Assembly: GCA_964632135.1 (NCBI GenBank) | Contig: CAZWEI010000004.1 | Coordinates: forward strand, 1-43,977 | Length of the DNA stretch: 43,977 bases | Direction: 5' to 3' | From: JBFMAP01 sp964632135 | GTDB taxonomy: Archaea; Micrarchaeota; Micrarchaeia; Burarchaeales; JBFMAP01 | In this document: piece by piece, positions 30,785 to 39,252 of the stretch | Numbering within the stretch: the stretch's first letter is position 1 | Layout of the letters: each line of letters begins with the position of its first letter | Made by a program: the position numbers and the translations under genes | Notes under the pieces: model-generated | Databases searched by the model: none | What the model saw: only the letters and a program-made list of their open reading frames with translations | Told to the model about the DNA's origin: nothing

Positions 30785-32827
30785 ATGTCAATGTTGCTGT
30801 TAGTGTTTGCGATAAGCATAGCGTCCTTAGTGGTTGCCGCGTATCTAGCGAGATACGTCCTCGGGCAGGAAACAGGAAGCCCGAAGATGCAGGAGATCGC
30901 GCTCGCAATCAAGGAGGGCGCGGAAGCGTTCCTAAAGAGGCAGTATTCTACAATCGCGCTCCTTTCGCTCGTGCTCGCGGCGATAATCTACGGGGCTTAT
31001 TGGTACGTTGGAAAAACCGAGATTGCGTGGCATACCGGTGCCGCTTTCCTTTTCGGCGCGTTCTGCTCCGCGCTTGCCGGCATCGTCGGGATGTATGTTT
31101 CGGTTCGTTCGAACCTGCGCGCTGCCGCCGCGCTGAAAACGAGTTCATCAAAATCAATCGAGATCGCGCTCCGCGGCGGGGCCGTTTCGGGTCTCACGAT
31201 TGTCGCGATGTCCCTTCTCGGCGTCTCGCTCACTTATTACGCGTTCGGCGCAGACCCGCAGGAAACCCCGTTCCTCATAGTCGGCTTCGGTTTCGGCGCG
31301 AGTTTCGTGGCTCTGTTCGCGCAACTCGGCGGAGGGATTTACACAAAGGCGGCGGACATAGGCGCGGATTTGGTGGGAAAAGTGGAGGCAGGGATTCCTG
31401 AGGACGACCCGCGAAACCCAGCGGTCATTGCGGATTTGGTTGGCGACAACGTGGGCGACTGCGCTGGCAGGGGGGCTGACCTTTTCGAGTCCACTGCCGC
31501 GGAGAACATCGGGGCGATGATTCTCGGGGTCGCGCTCTATCCGTATTTCGGGATGAACGGCGTGCTGTTCCCGCTTGTCGCGAGGTCTTTCGGGCTCATC
31601 GCGTCAATATTCGGCGTGTTTTCCGTGCACGCGAAAGAGAGGGAGGACCCGATGGCTGCGCTCAACAGGGGTTATTACGTAACGTCGATTCTCGCGGCAA
31701 TAGGTTTCTACATTGCGACTATGTGGATGCTGAACAACGTGTGGTTCTTCTATGCGGGATTGATCGGTATAATTTTGTCGATAGTGTTCGTGTACATCAC
31801 GCAGTATTACACCGAAAGAAGGTTCAGGCCTGTCAAGGACATCGCGAAAGCATCGCAGACTGGCGCCGCGACAAACATCATTGCCGGATTCTCCGTGGGG
31901 CTCGAGTGCACCGCGCTTCCTGTGATTGCAATATCAATTGCGCTCATACTCGCGTTCAAGTGCGGGGAGTGGTCCGGAATCCCTAACGGCGGGCTTTACG
32001 GGACCGCGATAGCGACGATGGGAATGCTTGCCACGTGCGCGTACATTCTCGCGATGGACACGTTCGGGCCGATTGCGGACAACGCAGGCGGGATTGTGGA
32101 GATGTCGAACGCGCCGCGCGCCATCCGCGAGAAGGCAGAGCGGCTTGATGCGGTTGGAAACACTACCAAGGCGCTCACTAAGGGATACGCGATAGGCAGT
32201 GCGGCGCTCGCCGCATTCCTGCTCTTTTCCGCGTACATGGATGATGTGGCGAAACTCACAGGAAAAGCGTTCACGGTGGTAAATATAGCGGACGTGAACG
32301 TGTTCGCAGGCGCGATGCTGGGCGCGATGCTCATATTCCTGTTCTCCGCGTTCGCGCTTCGCGCCGTTTCGGAGACCGCGCAGTACGTCATCAAAGAGGT
32401 GAGAAGGCAGTTCAAGGACAAGCGGATTCTAAGTGGCGAGAAGAAGCCGGATTACGCGCGCTGCGTTGATATTACTACGGTGGGCGCGCTGCGCCATATG
32501 GTCGTCCCAGGCATCATCGCGGTCGCGTTCCCAGTTTTCGTGGGCGCCGTGCTGAAATACGAGGCGATGGCAGCGTTCCTAATGGTCGGCACCATATCGG
32601 GCGTGCTGCTCGCGCTCGTGATGAACAATGGGGGAGGCGCGTGGGACAACGCGAAGAAATACATAGAGGCTGGCGCGTACGGGGGAAAGGGCTCTGACGC
32701 GCACAAGGCTGCGGTGGTCGGCGATACCGTCGGCGACCCGTTCAAGGACACCGCAGGCCCCTCGATTCACGTGCTCATAAAACTCCTGAGCACAATAACT
32801 CTCGTGCTCGCGCCCCTGTTCATATAA
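30785..32827 (+). CDS. hppA: Membrane-bound proton-translocating pyrophosphatase, K+-independent type
   Basis: 680-residue, about 16-helix pump that couples hydrolysis of PPi to export of H+ (or Na+). The substrate site DLVGDNVGDCAGRGADLFES (near residues 217-236) and the C-terminal DNAKKY and DTVGDPFKDTAGPS are intact. The residue that distinguishes K+-dependence is Lys in GNTTKALTKG (near 458-467), as in K+-independent H+-pumps, where K+-dependent enzymes have Ala. GGTG lies five bases before ATG 30785. In a small archaeon it would recover energy from biosynthetic PPi and help maintain the proton gradient. Confidence 0.95.
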   Translation: MSMLLLVFAISIASLVVAAYLARYVLGQETGSPKMQEIALAIKEGAEAFLKRQYSTIALLSLVLAAIIYGAYWYVGKTEIAWHTGAAFLFGAFCSALAGIVGMYVSVRSNLRAAAALKTSSSKSIEIALRGGAVSGLTIVAMSLLGVSLTYYAFGADPQETPFLIVGFGFGASFVALFAQLGGGIYTKAADIGADLVGKVEAGIPEDDPRNPAVIADLVGDNVGDCAGRGADLFESTAAENIGAMILGVALYPYFGMNGVLFPLVARSFGLIASIFGVFSVHAKEREDPMAALNRGYYVTSILAAIGFYIATMWMLNNVWFFYAGLIGIILSIVFVYITQYYTERRFRPVKDIAKASQTGAATNIIAGFSVGLECTALPVIAISIALILAFKCGEWSGIPNGGLYGTAIATMGMLATCAYILAMDTFGPIADNAGGIVEMSNAPRAIREKAERLDAVGNTTKALTKGYAIGSAALAAFLLFSAYMDDVAKLTGKAFTVVNIADVNVFAGAMLGAMLIFLFSAFALRAVSETAQYVIKEVRRQFKDKRILSGEKKPDYARCVDITTVGALRHMVVPGIIAVAFPVFVGAVLKYEAMAAFLMVGTISGVLLALVMNNGGGAWDNAKKYIEAGAYGGKGSDAHKAAVVGDTVGDPFKDTAGPSIHVLIKLLSTITLVLAPLFI

Positions 32828-32840
32828 TAACACAAGCGCC

Positions 32841-32946
32841 ACCGCCAACAAGCGGTGCGCCCTTCGAAGGGCGCAATTTTTGCATTGGCAAAAATGCGCA
32901 TTTGTTCGGTTCGCCGAACAAATCGCGCAGTCCCGCTCGAGCGGGA
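32841..32946. repeat. Array of tandem hairpins downstream of hppA
   Basis: Consecutive inverted repeats: ACCGC/GCGGT (32841-32856), the palindrome GCGCCCTTCGAAGGGCGC (32857-32874), GCGCAATTTTTGC with GCAAAAATGCGC (32871-32899), ATTTGTTCGG with CCGAACAAAT and loop TTCG (32900-32923), and TCCCGCTCGAGCGGGA (32931-32946). The middle two recur in altered form inside the phosphoesterase gene at 34800-34850. As RNA this would fold into a row of stems after the hppA stop codon. Confidence 0.8.
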
Positions 32947-32991
32947 CCTCGAGCCGCGGCGTGTGGCGCGTTTAACGCGATTGATGATTGG

Positions 32992-33378
32992 ATGAAAGCC
33001 CTGCGCAAAGTTGTAGTTGACACGAATTTCCTAGCATCGTGCATTCATTTCAGGATTGACATAAACCGCGAGCTGGACAGGCTGCTGGATGAAAAGTACG
33101 AGTTGGTGGTTTCCGAGAGGGTGGTTGGCGAGCTCGAAAGGATTGCGGAAGGAAGAACACGAAGCGCGCCGTTCGCAAGGCTCGCGCTCAGGCTGATTCA
33201 CGAGAGGAATGTGCGCGTGGAGAAGAGCGACGAGAGCGTGGACGACTGGATTGTGAATTACGCGCACGAAAATTCCGCGCTCGCGTGCACGAACGACATC
33301 GCGTTGCGCGGGAGGTTGAGGCGCGCGCGCGTCAGGACGATAATCATGAAGGGGAAAACCCACCTGGATTTTTATTAA
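32992..33378 (+). CDS. PIN-domain protein, FCF1/archaeal UPF0129 type
   Basis: 128-residue PIN nuclease. The four acidic positions are present: VVVDTNFLA (Asp near residue 10), VVGELERIA, SVDDWIVNYA and CTNDIALRGRL. The fold and the HLDF end match archaeal FCF1-like proteins, related to the eukaryotic rRNA-processing factor. In many archaea this gene sits just ahead of rpo7 and spt4, as here. I start at ATG 32992 because upstream codons run through the hairpin array; no Shine-Dalgarno is evident. It is probably an rRNA-maturation nuclease rather than a toxin, since no antitoxin gene accompanies it. Confidence 0.88.
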   Translation: MKALRKVVVDTNFLASCIHFRIDINRELDRLLDEKYELVVSERVVGELERIAEGRTRSAPFARLALRLIHERNVRVEKSDESVDDWIVNYAHENSALACTNDIALRGRLRRARVRTIIMKGKTHLDFY

Positions 33379-33437
33379 CATTTATTAAACTAACCGCTCA
33401 TAAGTACCGCTATTAAACTGCTACCAATGGTGAAAAA

Positions 33438-34022
33438 ATGTACAAGATTGTAACCGTCAGGGACACTGTCAGGATTCCGCCGAAACTGTTCGCGATGGAG
33501 ATAACGCAGGCTGTCACGCAGATTCTGCGCGAGAAATACGAGCGCAAGGTCGAGAAGGATTTGGGGATTATCCTGTGCATATGGAACGTGAGGGATGTTG
33601 ATGAGGGAAGGGTGATAATGGGCGATGGCGCGTCTTTCCACGATGTGACTTTTGACATTCTAACATACGCCCCTGCTGTGAATGAGGTTTTCGAGGGCGA
33701 AGTCACTGAAATTGTGGAGTTCGGCGCGTTCGTCCGCATGGGACCGCTCGAGGGGCTCGTGCATCTCTCGCAAATCACGAACGATTTCCTTTCTTATGAT
33801 AAGAAAATACCAGCGTTTATCGGAAGGGCGAGCAAGAAAGTGCTCAGGAAGGCAGACACCGTGCTCGCGAAAATATCCACTGTAAGCATGAAGGGCAGCA
33901 TACCGGAAACGAAAGTCGGCCTCACGATGAGGCCAGAAGGGCTGGGAAAGCCTGAGTGGAACGTCGTGGCAGAGGAGAAGAAGGAGAAGCCGAAAAAAGA
34001 AAAGGAAAAAAAGGAAAAGTAA
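33438..34022 (+). CDS. rpo7: DNA-directed RNA polymerase subunit Rpo7 (RpoE')
   Basis: Subunit of the polymerase stalk (with Rpo4), 194 aa. The N-terminal tip domain MYKIVTVRDTVRIPPKLF is followed by an S1/OB domain (GEVTEIVEFGAFVRMGPLEG, then LVHLSQI), which binds emerging RNA. The last 20 residues are a Lys/Glu tail not typical of the family. GGTG lies five bases before the ATG. Spt4 follows after about 25 bases, the conserved archaeal order. Confidence 0.96.
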   Translation: MYKIVTVRDTVRIPPKLFAMEITQAVTQILREKYERKVEKDLGIILCIWNVRDVDEGRVIMGDGASFHDVTFDILTYAPAVNEVFEGEVTEIVEFGAFVRMGPLEGLVHLSQITNDFLSYDKKIPAFIGRASKKVLRKADTVLAKISTVSMKGSIPETKVGLTMRPEGLGKPEWNVVAEEKKEKPKKEKEKKEK

Positions 34023-34046
34023 TAGCGTTGTACATGATGTGGTTTA

Positions 34047-34238
34047 ATGGGAGAGAAGGCGTGCAAGAACTGCAGGTATGTCGTGAGCGGGGTTGACAAG
34101 TGCCCGAACTGCGAGGGGACAGAGTTTACCGAAAGGTGGACCAGTTACGTTGTCGTTTTTGATGTTGCGAAGTCCGAACTCGCGAAGAAGATAGGCGCGA
34201 AACTCCCCGGAAAATACGCCGTGAGAATTAAAGGGTAG
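34047..34238 (+). CDS. spt4: Transcription elongation factor Spt4 (RpoE'')
   Basis: 63-residue zinc protein that pairs with Spt5 to clamp elongating RNA polymerase. The zinc ligands CKNCRYVV...CPNC and the family's WTSYVVVFD strand and GKYAVRI end are clear. It follows rpo7 as in most archaea. Spt5 is not in the window. Confidence 0.95.
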   Translation: MGEKACKNCRYVVSGVDKCPNCEGTEFTERWTSYVVVFDVAKSELAKKIGAKLPGKYAVRIKG

Positions 34239-34274
34239 GGATTCCTGCTTCTGCTTATTCCTGTTGGTGGTTTT

Positions 34275-35072
34275 TTGCTGAAATTCGTTTGCGGGGAGCC
34301 CGCACTCCTTCACAACAAAACGCTTGTTGTCGCGGACCTTCATCTCGGAATTGAAAATGAGATTGCCTCGCGCGGCGTTCGCATCGGCTCGCTCACCGAA
34401 TCCACGAAAGAAAGGATAATCGCTCTCGCGCGCACCTTCAAAGCAAAGAAGATTCTTCTTCTCGGCGACGTGAAGCACAATGTTCCGAACATCTCCTGGC
34501 AGGAATACACGGAACTTCCCGGCTTCTTCGGCGCGCTCCAGCGCATCGCTGAAGTTGAGGTCGTCCCGGGCAACCACGACGGCGATTTGGAGCGCAGCAC
34601 GAGCGCGCGCATCCATCCCTCCTCTGGCTTCATCGAGGGAAATGCGGCGTTCGCGCACGGGCACGCCTGGCCGAGCGAAGAGGCGATGCGCGCGGATTAT
34701 CTGGTGCTCGCGCACTCGCATCCTGCAATCGAGCTCATTGACAAGATGGGCTACAGGAGCATAGAGAAAGTGTGGGTTGTCGGCGGGATTGGAAAAACTG
34801 CGCAATTTTTGCTACGCAAAAATGCGCATTTGCGCGGAGCGCAAATTGCGCGCGAGAGATACCCGCGCGCGAATTTGAAGATGAAAGTCATAATCATGCC
34901 CGCGTTCAACGAGCTCGTGGGAGGCGCGGTGCTGAACAGGGCAAGGGGTGCGCGCGAGAGTTTGCTCGGCCCGCTCCTGAAGAACGAGATATTTAAATTA
35001 GATGATGCACAAGTATTCCTGCTGAGCGGGGTGCCGCTGGGAAAGATTCGCGATCTCAGGAAAAATTTGTAA
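34275..35072 (+). CDS. COG1407-type metallophosphoesterase, carrying an inserted palindromic repeat
   Basis: Calcineurin-like phosphoesterase. Metal motifs are VVADLHLGIENE (about residues 17-28), LLGDVKHN (about 62-69), VPGNHDG (about 97-103), AHGHAWP and LAHSHPA. Archaeal COG1407 proteins have this set and are predicted to hydrolyse phosphodiesters; the substrate is unknown. TTG 34275 stands exactly five bases after GGTG. Around residues 176-192 the coding sequence contains a two-hairpin palindromic element, the same family as the array downstream of hppA; it keeps the frame and adds a basic segment (QFLLRKNAHLRGAQIARE). Confidence 0.9.
   Translation: MLKFVCGEPALLHNKTLVVADLHLGIENEIASRGVRIGSLTESTKERIIALARTFKAKKILLLGDVKHNVPNISWQEYTELPGFFGALQRIAEVEVVPGNHDGDLERSTSARIHPSSGFIEGNAAFAHGHAWPSEEAMRADYLVLAHSHPAIELIDKMGYRSIEKVWVVGGIGKTAQFLLRKNAHLRGAQIARERYPRANLKMKVIIMPAFNELVGGAVLNRARGARESLLGPLLKNEIFKLDDAQVFLLSGVPLGKIRDLRKNL
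34800..34850. repeat. Palindromic element inside the phosphoesterase coding region
   Basis: GCGCAATTTTTGC (34800-34812), loop TAC, GCAAAAATGCGC (34816-34827), then ATTTGCGC (34828-34835), loop GGA, GCGCAAAT (34839-34846). The first hairpin arms are identical to those at 32871-32899, and the second hairpin begins with the same ATTTG. The loops and the second stem differ by compensating changes. Confidence 0.8.
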
Positions 35073-35094
35073 ATTAATTGGGTAGGGTGGTTTC

Positions 35095-35328
35095 GTGGGT
35101 AGCAGGGGAAAAGGCGAAATAGTCAACTGCGAGGCGTGCGGAAGGCGCGTTCCTAGGGAGAAAGCAGTCGCGTATTCGCGCTCAATCGTGTACAGCACTG
35201 ACCTCAAGACAGCTGACGACGTGAAGTATTTCGAGAGGAGGAAGGCGTACTACTGCCCGAGCTGCGGCAAGAGCTTGGGCATCTACGAGAAGAAGAAACG
35301 CCAAGCGATGAGAAAATACAACCGCTAA
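35095..35328 (+). CDS. rps26e: Ribosomal protein eS26
   Basis: 77-residue small-subunit protein with GTG start five bases after GGTG. The zinc-binding pair CEACGRRVPREKA and YYCPSCGKSLG and the KAYYCPSC context match eS26, which binds near the 3' end of 16S rRNA in Crenarchaeota, some other archaea and eukaryotes but is absent from many Euryarchaeota. The C-terminus is basic (KKKRQAMRKYNR). It precedes the AT-rich DUF262 gene. Confidence 0.85.
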   Translation: MGSRGKGEIVNCEACGRRVPREKAVAYSRSIVYSTDLKTADDVKYFERRKAYYCPSCGKSLGIYEKKKRQAMRKYNR

Positions 35329-35345
35329 ATCATTGGGCGGATCGT

Positions 35346-36866
35346 ATGGCAAATTTTAAACTGTATCCTTTGCCGATAATTGGTCTAGCAAATAATAGGG
35401 ATCGTTTGGATACGCCGGAGTTTCAGAGAGATCCGAACATTTGGACTAAGAAAAAGGAGTCCGAGTTCATTGATTCGATCCTTCGAGGATGGAAAACGCC
35501 AAAATTATACTTCCATCTTTATAGTGGAAAATACTGGATTATTGACGGGCAACAGCGAATCGTGACAATTTTTAAGTTTATAAGTGATCGAGTTAAAACC
35601 CCCAAGGGAAGTGAGCCTTACTCGAATATGAAATTTAGCGAGCTAGGCGAAGAGTGGAAAAAACAATTTCTAGGATATAATTTGGATGTAGAATTTATCA
35701 CTAATGCATCGGAGGCGGATGTAACTGAAATATACTTCAGATTACAACAGGGAACAGTTCTTAATCTGGCCGAAAAACTTAAAGGAATACGCGGGAAAGT
35801 TAGAAATTTTGTAGATAAGCTTGCTAAGCATCAATTTTTCAAAAATACTAATATTAGCGAGAGAAGATTTTCTATCAATAAATTATGTGCCCAGATAACA
35901 CTACTTGAAATTTCAGGTATTCGAGATGTGAAGTTTAAGGACCTAGCGAAATTTTATCGCAACCGCAGACTAAGTGAAACAAATCCGAAAGTTAAAAAAA
36001 TTTATAAGATTTTGGACATATGGAATAAACACTCTAACAAACTTGCTTTTCTAAACAAAACTGGAGAGGTCATTAGTTTTTATTTGCTTTGCTCAAAGTT
36101 AGAAGAGAAACGATTGTTAGGAGATAACATTGATAAAATCATATCTTTTTCTGACAAATTTATTCAAGATGTTTCTAACAATTCTACACTGGAACAGGAG
36201 AAACAGGAACTGGATTTGACTGAATATTCTATAGCGTCTTTACAATCAACTTCTGGGAAAGCATCAATTGAAACAAGACAACGTGTTCTTTTGCAACATC
36301 TCTGTCTTGAATACCCCGAATTTATGCCAATCTTAGATAACATGGGAAGATCTGCGTTGGATTCGAAAATAAATCAAAAAATAGCCGAATCTGTTGATTG
36401 TATTTTCAAAACAATGCGGGACTGCAATATTCGCCGCTTCTCAAGCGGTAGATCTGCAGTGTTTAATATAACAAATGAACATAGCATTGCTTCAAGAACA
36501 CTAGTTAAAAAAATAAACAGTGAAAACGATTACAAGAATTTTATAGATGCTCTTTGGAAAATTCTTTATGAGGCAAGTAATTGCGCGAATAATTTAGGAG
36601 ATTTAAAGAAACATAGGGATCATGAAGTATCAACCAAAGAATTGAATGTTATTTTAAAGATAAATGACTTAAGACGTCCTCTATTTCATGATTTAGAACA
36701 GGGTGTGGGATACGAAGAAAAAATTAGATGGGCTGCGGAAGTGATTAGCTATTACACTGGAAAAGGAGTATTATCGGATCTTTCAGGGACAGACTACTAT
36801 AAATTTCAGATTAGGTTGTTAGAGGATGTTAAAATGTATCTGCAAGACTATTCATCTGCAAAGTAA
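35346..36866 (+). CDS. DUF262 (GmrSD/ParB-like) domain protein, AT-rich
   Basis: 506 residues. The N-terminal domain has the signature of DUF262: LDTPEFQRDPNIWTKKKESE, WIIDGQQRIVTIFKF (about residues 64-78; the DGQQR motif), and YFRLQQGTVLNLAEKL. This ParB-like NTPase/nuclease fold is found in GmrS, SspE and other phage-defence proteins, where it acts in restriction of modified or phosphorothioated DNA. The remaining 330 residues are helical with no motif I recognise. Codon use (AAA, ATA, TTA) and AT content are unlike the neighbours, strongly suggesting horizontal transfer. No partner methylase or second subunit is nearby. A role in defence is plausible, not shown. Confidence 0.85.
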   Translation: MANFKLYPLPIIGLANNRDRLDTPEFQRDPNIWTKKKESEFIDSILRGWKTPKLYFHLYSGKYWIIDGQQRIVTIFKFISDRVKTPKGSEPYSNMKFSELGEEWKKQFLGYNLDVEFITNASEADVTEIYFRLQQGTVLNLAEKLKGIRGKVRNFVDKLAKHQFFKNTNISERRFSINKLCAQITLLEISGIRDVKFKDLAKFYRNRRLSETNPKVKKIYKILDIWNKHSNKLAFLNKTGEVISFYLLCSKLEEKRLLGDNIDKIISFSDKFIQDVSNNSTLEQEKQELDLTEYSIASLQSTSGKASIETRQRVLLQHLCLEYPEFMPILDNMGRSALDSKINQKIAESVDCIFKTMRDCNIRRFSSGRSAVFNITNEHSIASRTLVKKINSENDYKNFIDALWKILYEASNCANNLGDLKKHRDHEVSTKELNVILKINDLRRPLFHDLEQGVGYEEKIRWAAEVISYYTGKGVLSDLSGTDYYKFQIRLLEDVKMYLQDYSSAK

Positions 36867-36872
36867 AGAGTG

Positions 36873-37439
36873 TTAGATCAAACCGTATTCTCTTTTCCAC
36901 CATCGCGCGCTGTCTGTCTTCTCGAGCTCGCGCGCAATCTCCCTCGCGCTCCTCGTTTTAATTTTCTTTCGCGCGGTGGTGATGAAGTCGCGCGCATACT
37001 TGTTGCCCTCATCCAGATATTCCTTCGCCTGAACCAATAACTCCAACGCGTCCGCGTCGCGCGCAATAACCGCCTCTCGCGTGTTGGTGTCCAATTCGCG
37101 CAACAGTTCGTTCAACTCGCGCTCGCAAAACAAACCCTTAATCACGTCCCGCGCTGCTTTTTTGTCGTCTTTTTTTATGTATTTGGAGTTTAATGGCGTG
37201 AGGTCAGAGGTGCGTATTTCCGCGAGGTCGTGGAGCAGGCACAGCTTTATTACCTTGTTTTCGTCAGCGCGCTCCTTTTTCGCGAGAAGAAGGCCGATGA
37301 GCGCGGTGCGGAAAATGTGGCTCGCGATGTTTTCAGGGTGGGTGATGCCAATAGAAAGCCAGCCAGAGCGCGGGAATCTCTTGAGCGCGCCCAACTGGAA
37401 GAGAAAATCAGCAGTGCCCGCGGTTGAGGAGTGCTTCAT
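36873..37439 (-). CDS. HD-domain 5'-nucleotidase-like protein (YfbR/COG1896)
   Basis: 188 residues. The HD signature is spread over GITHPENIASHIFRTALIG (first His), CLLHDLAEIRTSDLTP (His-Asp pair) and ARDADALELLVQA (Asp), as in YfbR-type deoxynucleoside 5'-monophosphatases. The typical length is near 190 aa. The ATG overlaps the stop codon of the cdc6-like gene (ATGA), so the two are cotranslated. That suggests a link between dNTP pool control and replication initiation. Confidence 0.85.
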   Translation of the reverse strand: MKHSSTAGTADFLFQLGALKRFPRSGWLSIGITHPENIASHIFRTALIGLLLAKKERADENKVIKLCLLHDLAEIRTSDLTPLNSKYIKKDDKKAARDVIKGLFCERELNELLRELDTNTREAVIARDADALELLVQAKEYLDEGNKYARDFITTARKKIKTRSAREIARELEKTDSARWWKREYGLI

Positions 37440-38671
37440 TTGAGAACACCAGCGTCCTTTGGCTCGAGTTCTGCGCGCGCAGTATCGCCGTTCAGGCAGT
37501 CCTCGATGAGTTTCCTCACCTTTTCAGGCGAGTACGCGATGCGGATGAGGCGCGTGTGCCCGCGCTGCCCTTTTCCGGATTCTATCATCGTAATCAGGCC
37601 GAGCATCTCGAGTTCGTTCAGGTATTCGCGGAACCAGCGCGCGCTCCTCGCCTCCTTCTTGAACTTGCGGGAGACGCGCGCATACTCCTCGTAAACCTCG
37701 CCCGAGATAAGAAAGTTCTCGCTCGTGTCCCCGAGTTTTGAGTATTTTCCTCCTTCAAGCGAGAGGGTTGCGATTGCGCAGAGGACGAGTTGCTGGTGCT
37801 CGGGCAGGGTTGAGATGGCGTCAACGGAAATGTCCTCCTCGACGCTCCTGCGCGCGCCTTCAACGTGCTTGTCTGTGATTTTGGGCTCGCCTGACTCGTC
37901 CGCGAGCTCGCCTGCGCGCAGCAATAGTTTGAGCGCGTACCGGGCATCGCCGGTTTCCTGCGCCGCGATTGCCGCAGAGAGATTGACGGCAGAGCGCTCG
38001 ACGACGCCTGGCTTGAAACCCAACTCGACGCGCTGCGCGAGAATCGCCTGAAGTTGGCGCGAGTTGTAGGGTGAGAACACGAGTTCTGTCTCGTAGAGCG
38101 CGCTCCTGCTCCTCGGGTCCAGTTTGTCCTTGAAGGAGATTTTATTCGAAATTCCGAGCATCGAGACGCTTCCCGTCTTCAAATCGTCGTTTGAGCGCGT
38201 GAGCGTGTAAACCAAATCATCGAGGTCCTTAATCATGTCGATTTCGTCGAGAACGAGAATCAGGCTTTTTCCATCGGACTCGACCCAGTCGAGAAGTTTC
38301 TCGTAGAGGTAGGAGACGCCGTAGCCGGATGCCGCGGACTCGGGAATGAAATCCTTCACCGCCTTGAAGAATATCCTGTACCGGGAGTTGTAAACGCGAC
38401 AATTTGTATAGCTGATGCGCGAGGGTGATTTCATCTCCTGGAATTTCTCCATCACGTATTTCACGCAGCTTGTTTTTCCCGTGCCCGTCTTTCCGTAAAC
38501 GAACAGGTTGCGCGGCTTCCCTCCCTTGAGCGCTGGCGAGAGTACCTTCATTATCGAGTCTATTTCCTTGTCGCGGTGGGGAAGAGTGTCAGGTATGTAG
38601 TGCGGAGAAAGCACGTCGCGGTTCTTGAAGAGCGTCGCGCGAGATAGAATATCGTGGAACGAGCTTGACAA
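37436..38671 (-). CDS. cdc6: Orc1/Cdc6 replication initiator
   Basis: Origin-recognition AAA+ ATPase, 411 aa. The N-terminus LSPHYIPDTLPHRDKEID is followed by Walker A FVYGKTGTGKT (near residues 54-64), Walker B LILVLDEIDMI (near 132-142), sensor 1 in VSMLGISNKISF, and a C-terminal winged helix (from about 330) for origin DNA. TTG 38671 is chosen because GGTG stands five bases upstream; ATG 38698 overlaps that ribosome binding site. I see no classical ORB repeats in the short divergent spacer to sepF. It pairs with the downstream YfbR-like gene through an ATGA overlap. Confidence 0.95.
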   Translation of the reverse strand: MSSSFHDILSRATLFKNRDVLSPHYIPDTLPHRDKEIDSIMKVLSPALKGGKPRNLFVYGKTGTGKTSCVKYVMEKFQEMKSPSRISYTNCRVYNSRYRIFFKAVKDFIPESAASGYGVSYLYEKLLDWVESDGKSLILVLDEIDMIKDLDDLVYTLTRSNDDLKTGSVSMLGISNKISFKDKLDPRSRSALYETELVFSPYNSRQLQAILAQRVELGFKPGVVERSAVNLSAAIAAQETGDARYALKLLLRAGELADESGEPKITDKHVEGARRSVEEDISVDAISTLPEHQQLVLCAIATLSLEGGKYSKLGDTSENFLISGEVYEEYARVSRKFKKEARSARWFREYLNELEMLGLITMIESGKGQRGHTRLIRIAYSPEKVRKLIEDCLNGDTARAELEPKDAGVLK

Positions 38672-38763
38672 CCGACCACCCCAGAATGAAAAAGGCAATA
38701 AAAAGATTTATTCGAAAGGTTTAATAAGGCTTTTGATTAATTTATCTACGTGGGGTGAGCTGG

Positions 38764-39135
38764 ATGGGAATACTTCAAAACTTATCAAAGGCGTTGGGAC
38801 TTAGCAGGGACATGGACATACAGGAATACATGGACACCGTGGAGCTTGAGAGCGTTGACGTGCTGCATCCGTCAGCGGACTTCTACGTGAAGCCCGTCGC
38901 TCTCGAGAGCGAGGCGGACGCGAAAGTGATTGAGGAGGAACTGAAGCAGGGAAACATAATCCTCCTGAACATATCGCCGATGTCGCGCAACATGGCGAAA
39001 CTGAAGCAGATTGTGAGCGCGCTCAAGGGCTTCGTCGTGAAGATAAACGGGGACATCGCGCGCATCGACAACGAGAAAATTCTCTTGACGCCTTCGAAAG
39101 TAAAAATTGTGAAGTCGAGACCAAAGGGCGCTTAG
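38764..39135 (+). CDS. sepF: SepF-like cell division protein
   Basis: 123-residue archaeal SepF, which links FtsZ to the membrane. The N-terminus (MGILQNLSKALGLS) is an amphipathic helix that can bind membrane; the core, with NIILLNISPMSRNMAKLKQ and GFVVKINGDIARIDNEKILLTP, is the SepF fold. Many FtsZ-containing archaea have it. ATG 38764 is used; GGGGTGAG is a few bases upstream, and GTG 38755 overlaps it. Divergent from cdc6, so division and replication initiator genes share a control region. Confidence 0.9.
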   Translation: MGILQNLSKALGLSRDMDIQEYMDTVELESVDVLHPSADFYVKPVALESEADAKVIEEELKQGNIILLNISPMSRNMAKLKQIVSALKGFVVKINGDIARIDNEKILLTPSKVKIVKSRPKGA

Positions 39136-39183
39136 GCTTAGAATTTTTTGTTTTAATTCTCTATTTCTTTGTTTTATTTTCTT
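39136..39183 (+). terminator. T-rich terminator after sepF
   Basis: Five T-runs of four to six bases follow within 45 bases of the sepF stop codon; there is no gene between here and 39253, only TATA-like sequence (AATAAA) close to that next start. Confidence 0.5.
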
Positions 39184-39252
39184 ATCCTTCGGGCTTTACG
39201 AACCATCGGTAAAAACAGTATTAATACTTACGGCGCATAAAATAAACGGTAG

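Noticed and set aside
38672..38763. Replication origin next to cdc6
   Set aside because: The spacer is short and AT-rich, but I see no ORB-like inverted G-rich repeats; an origin would need skew analysis of the genome.
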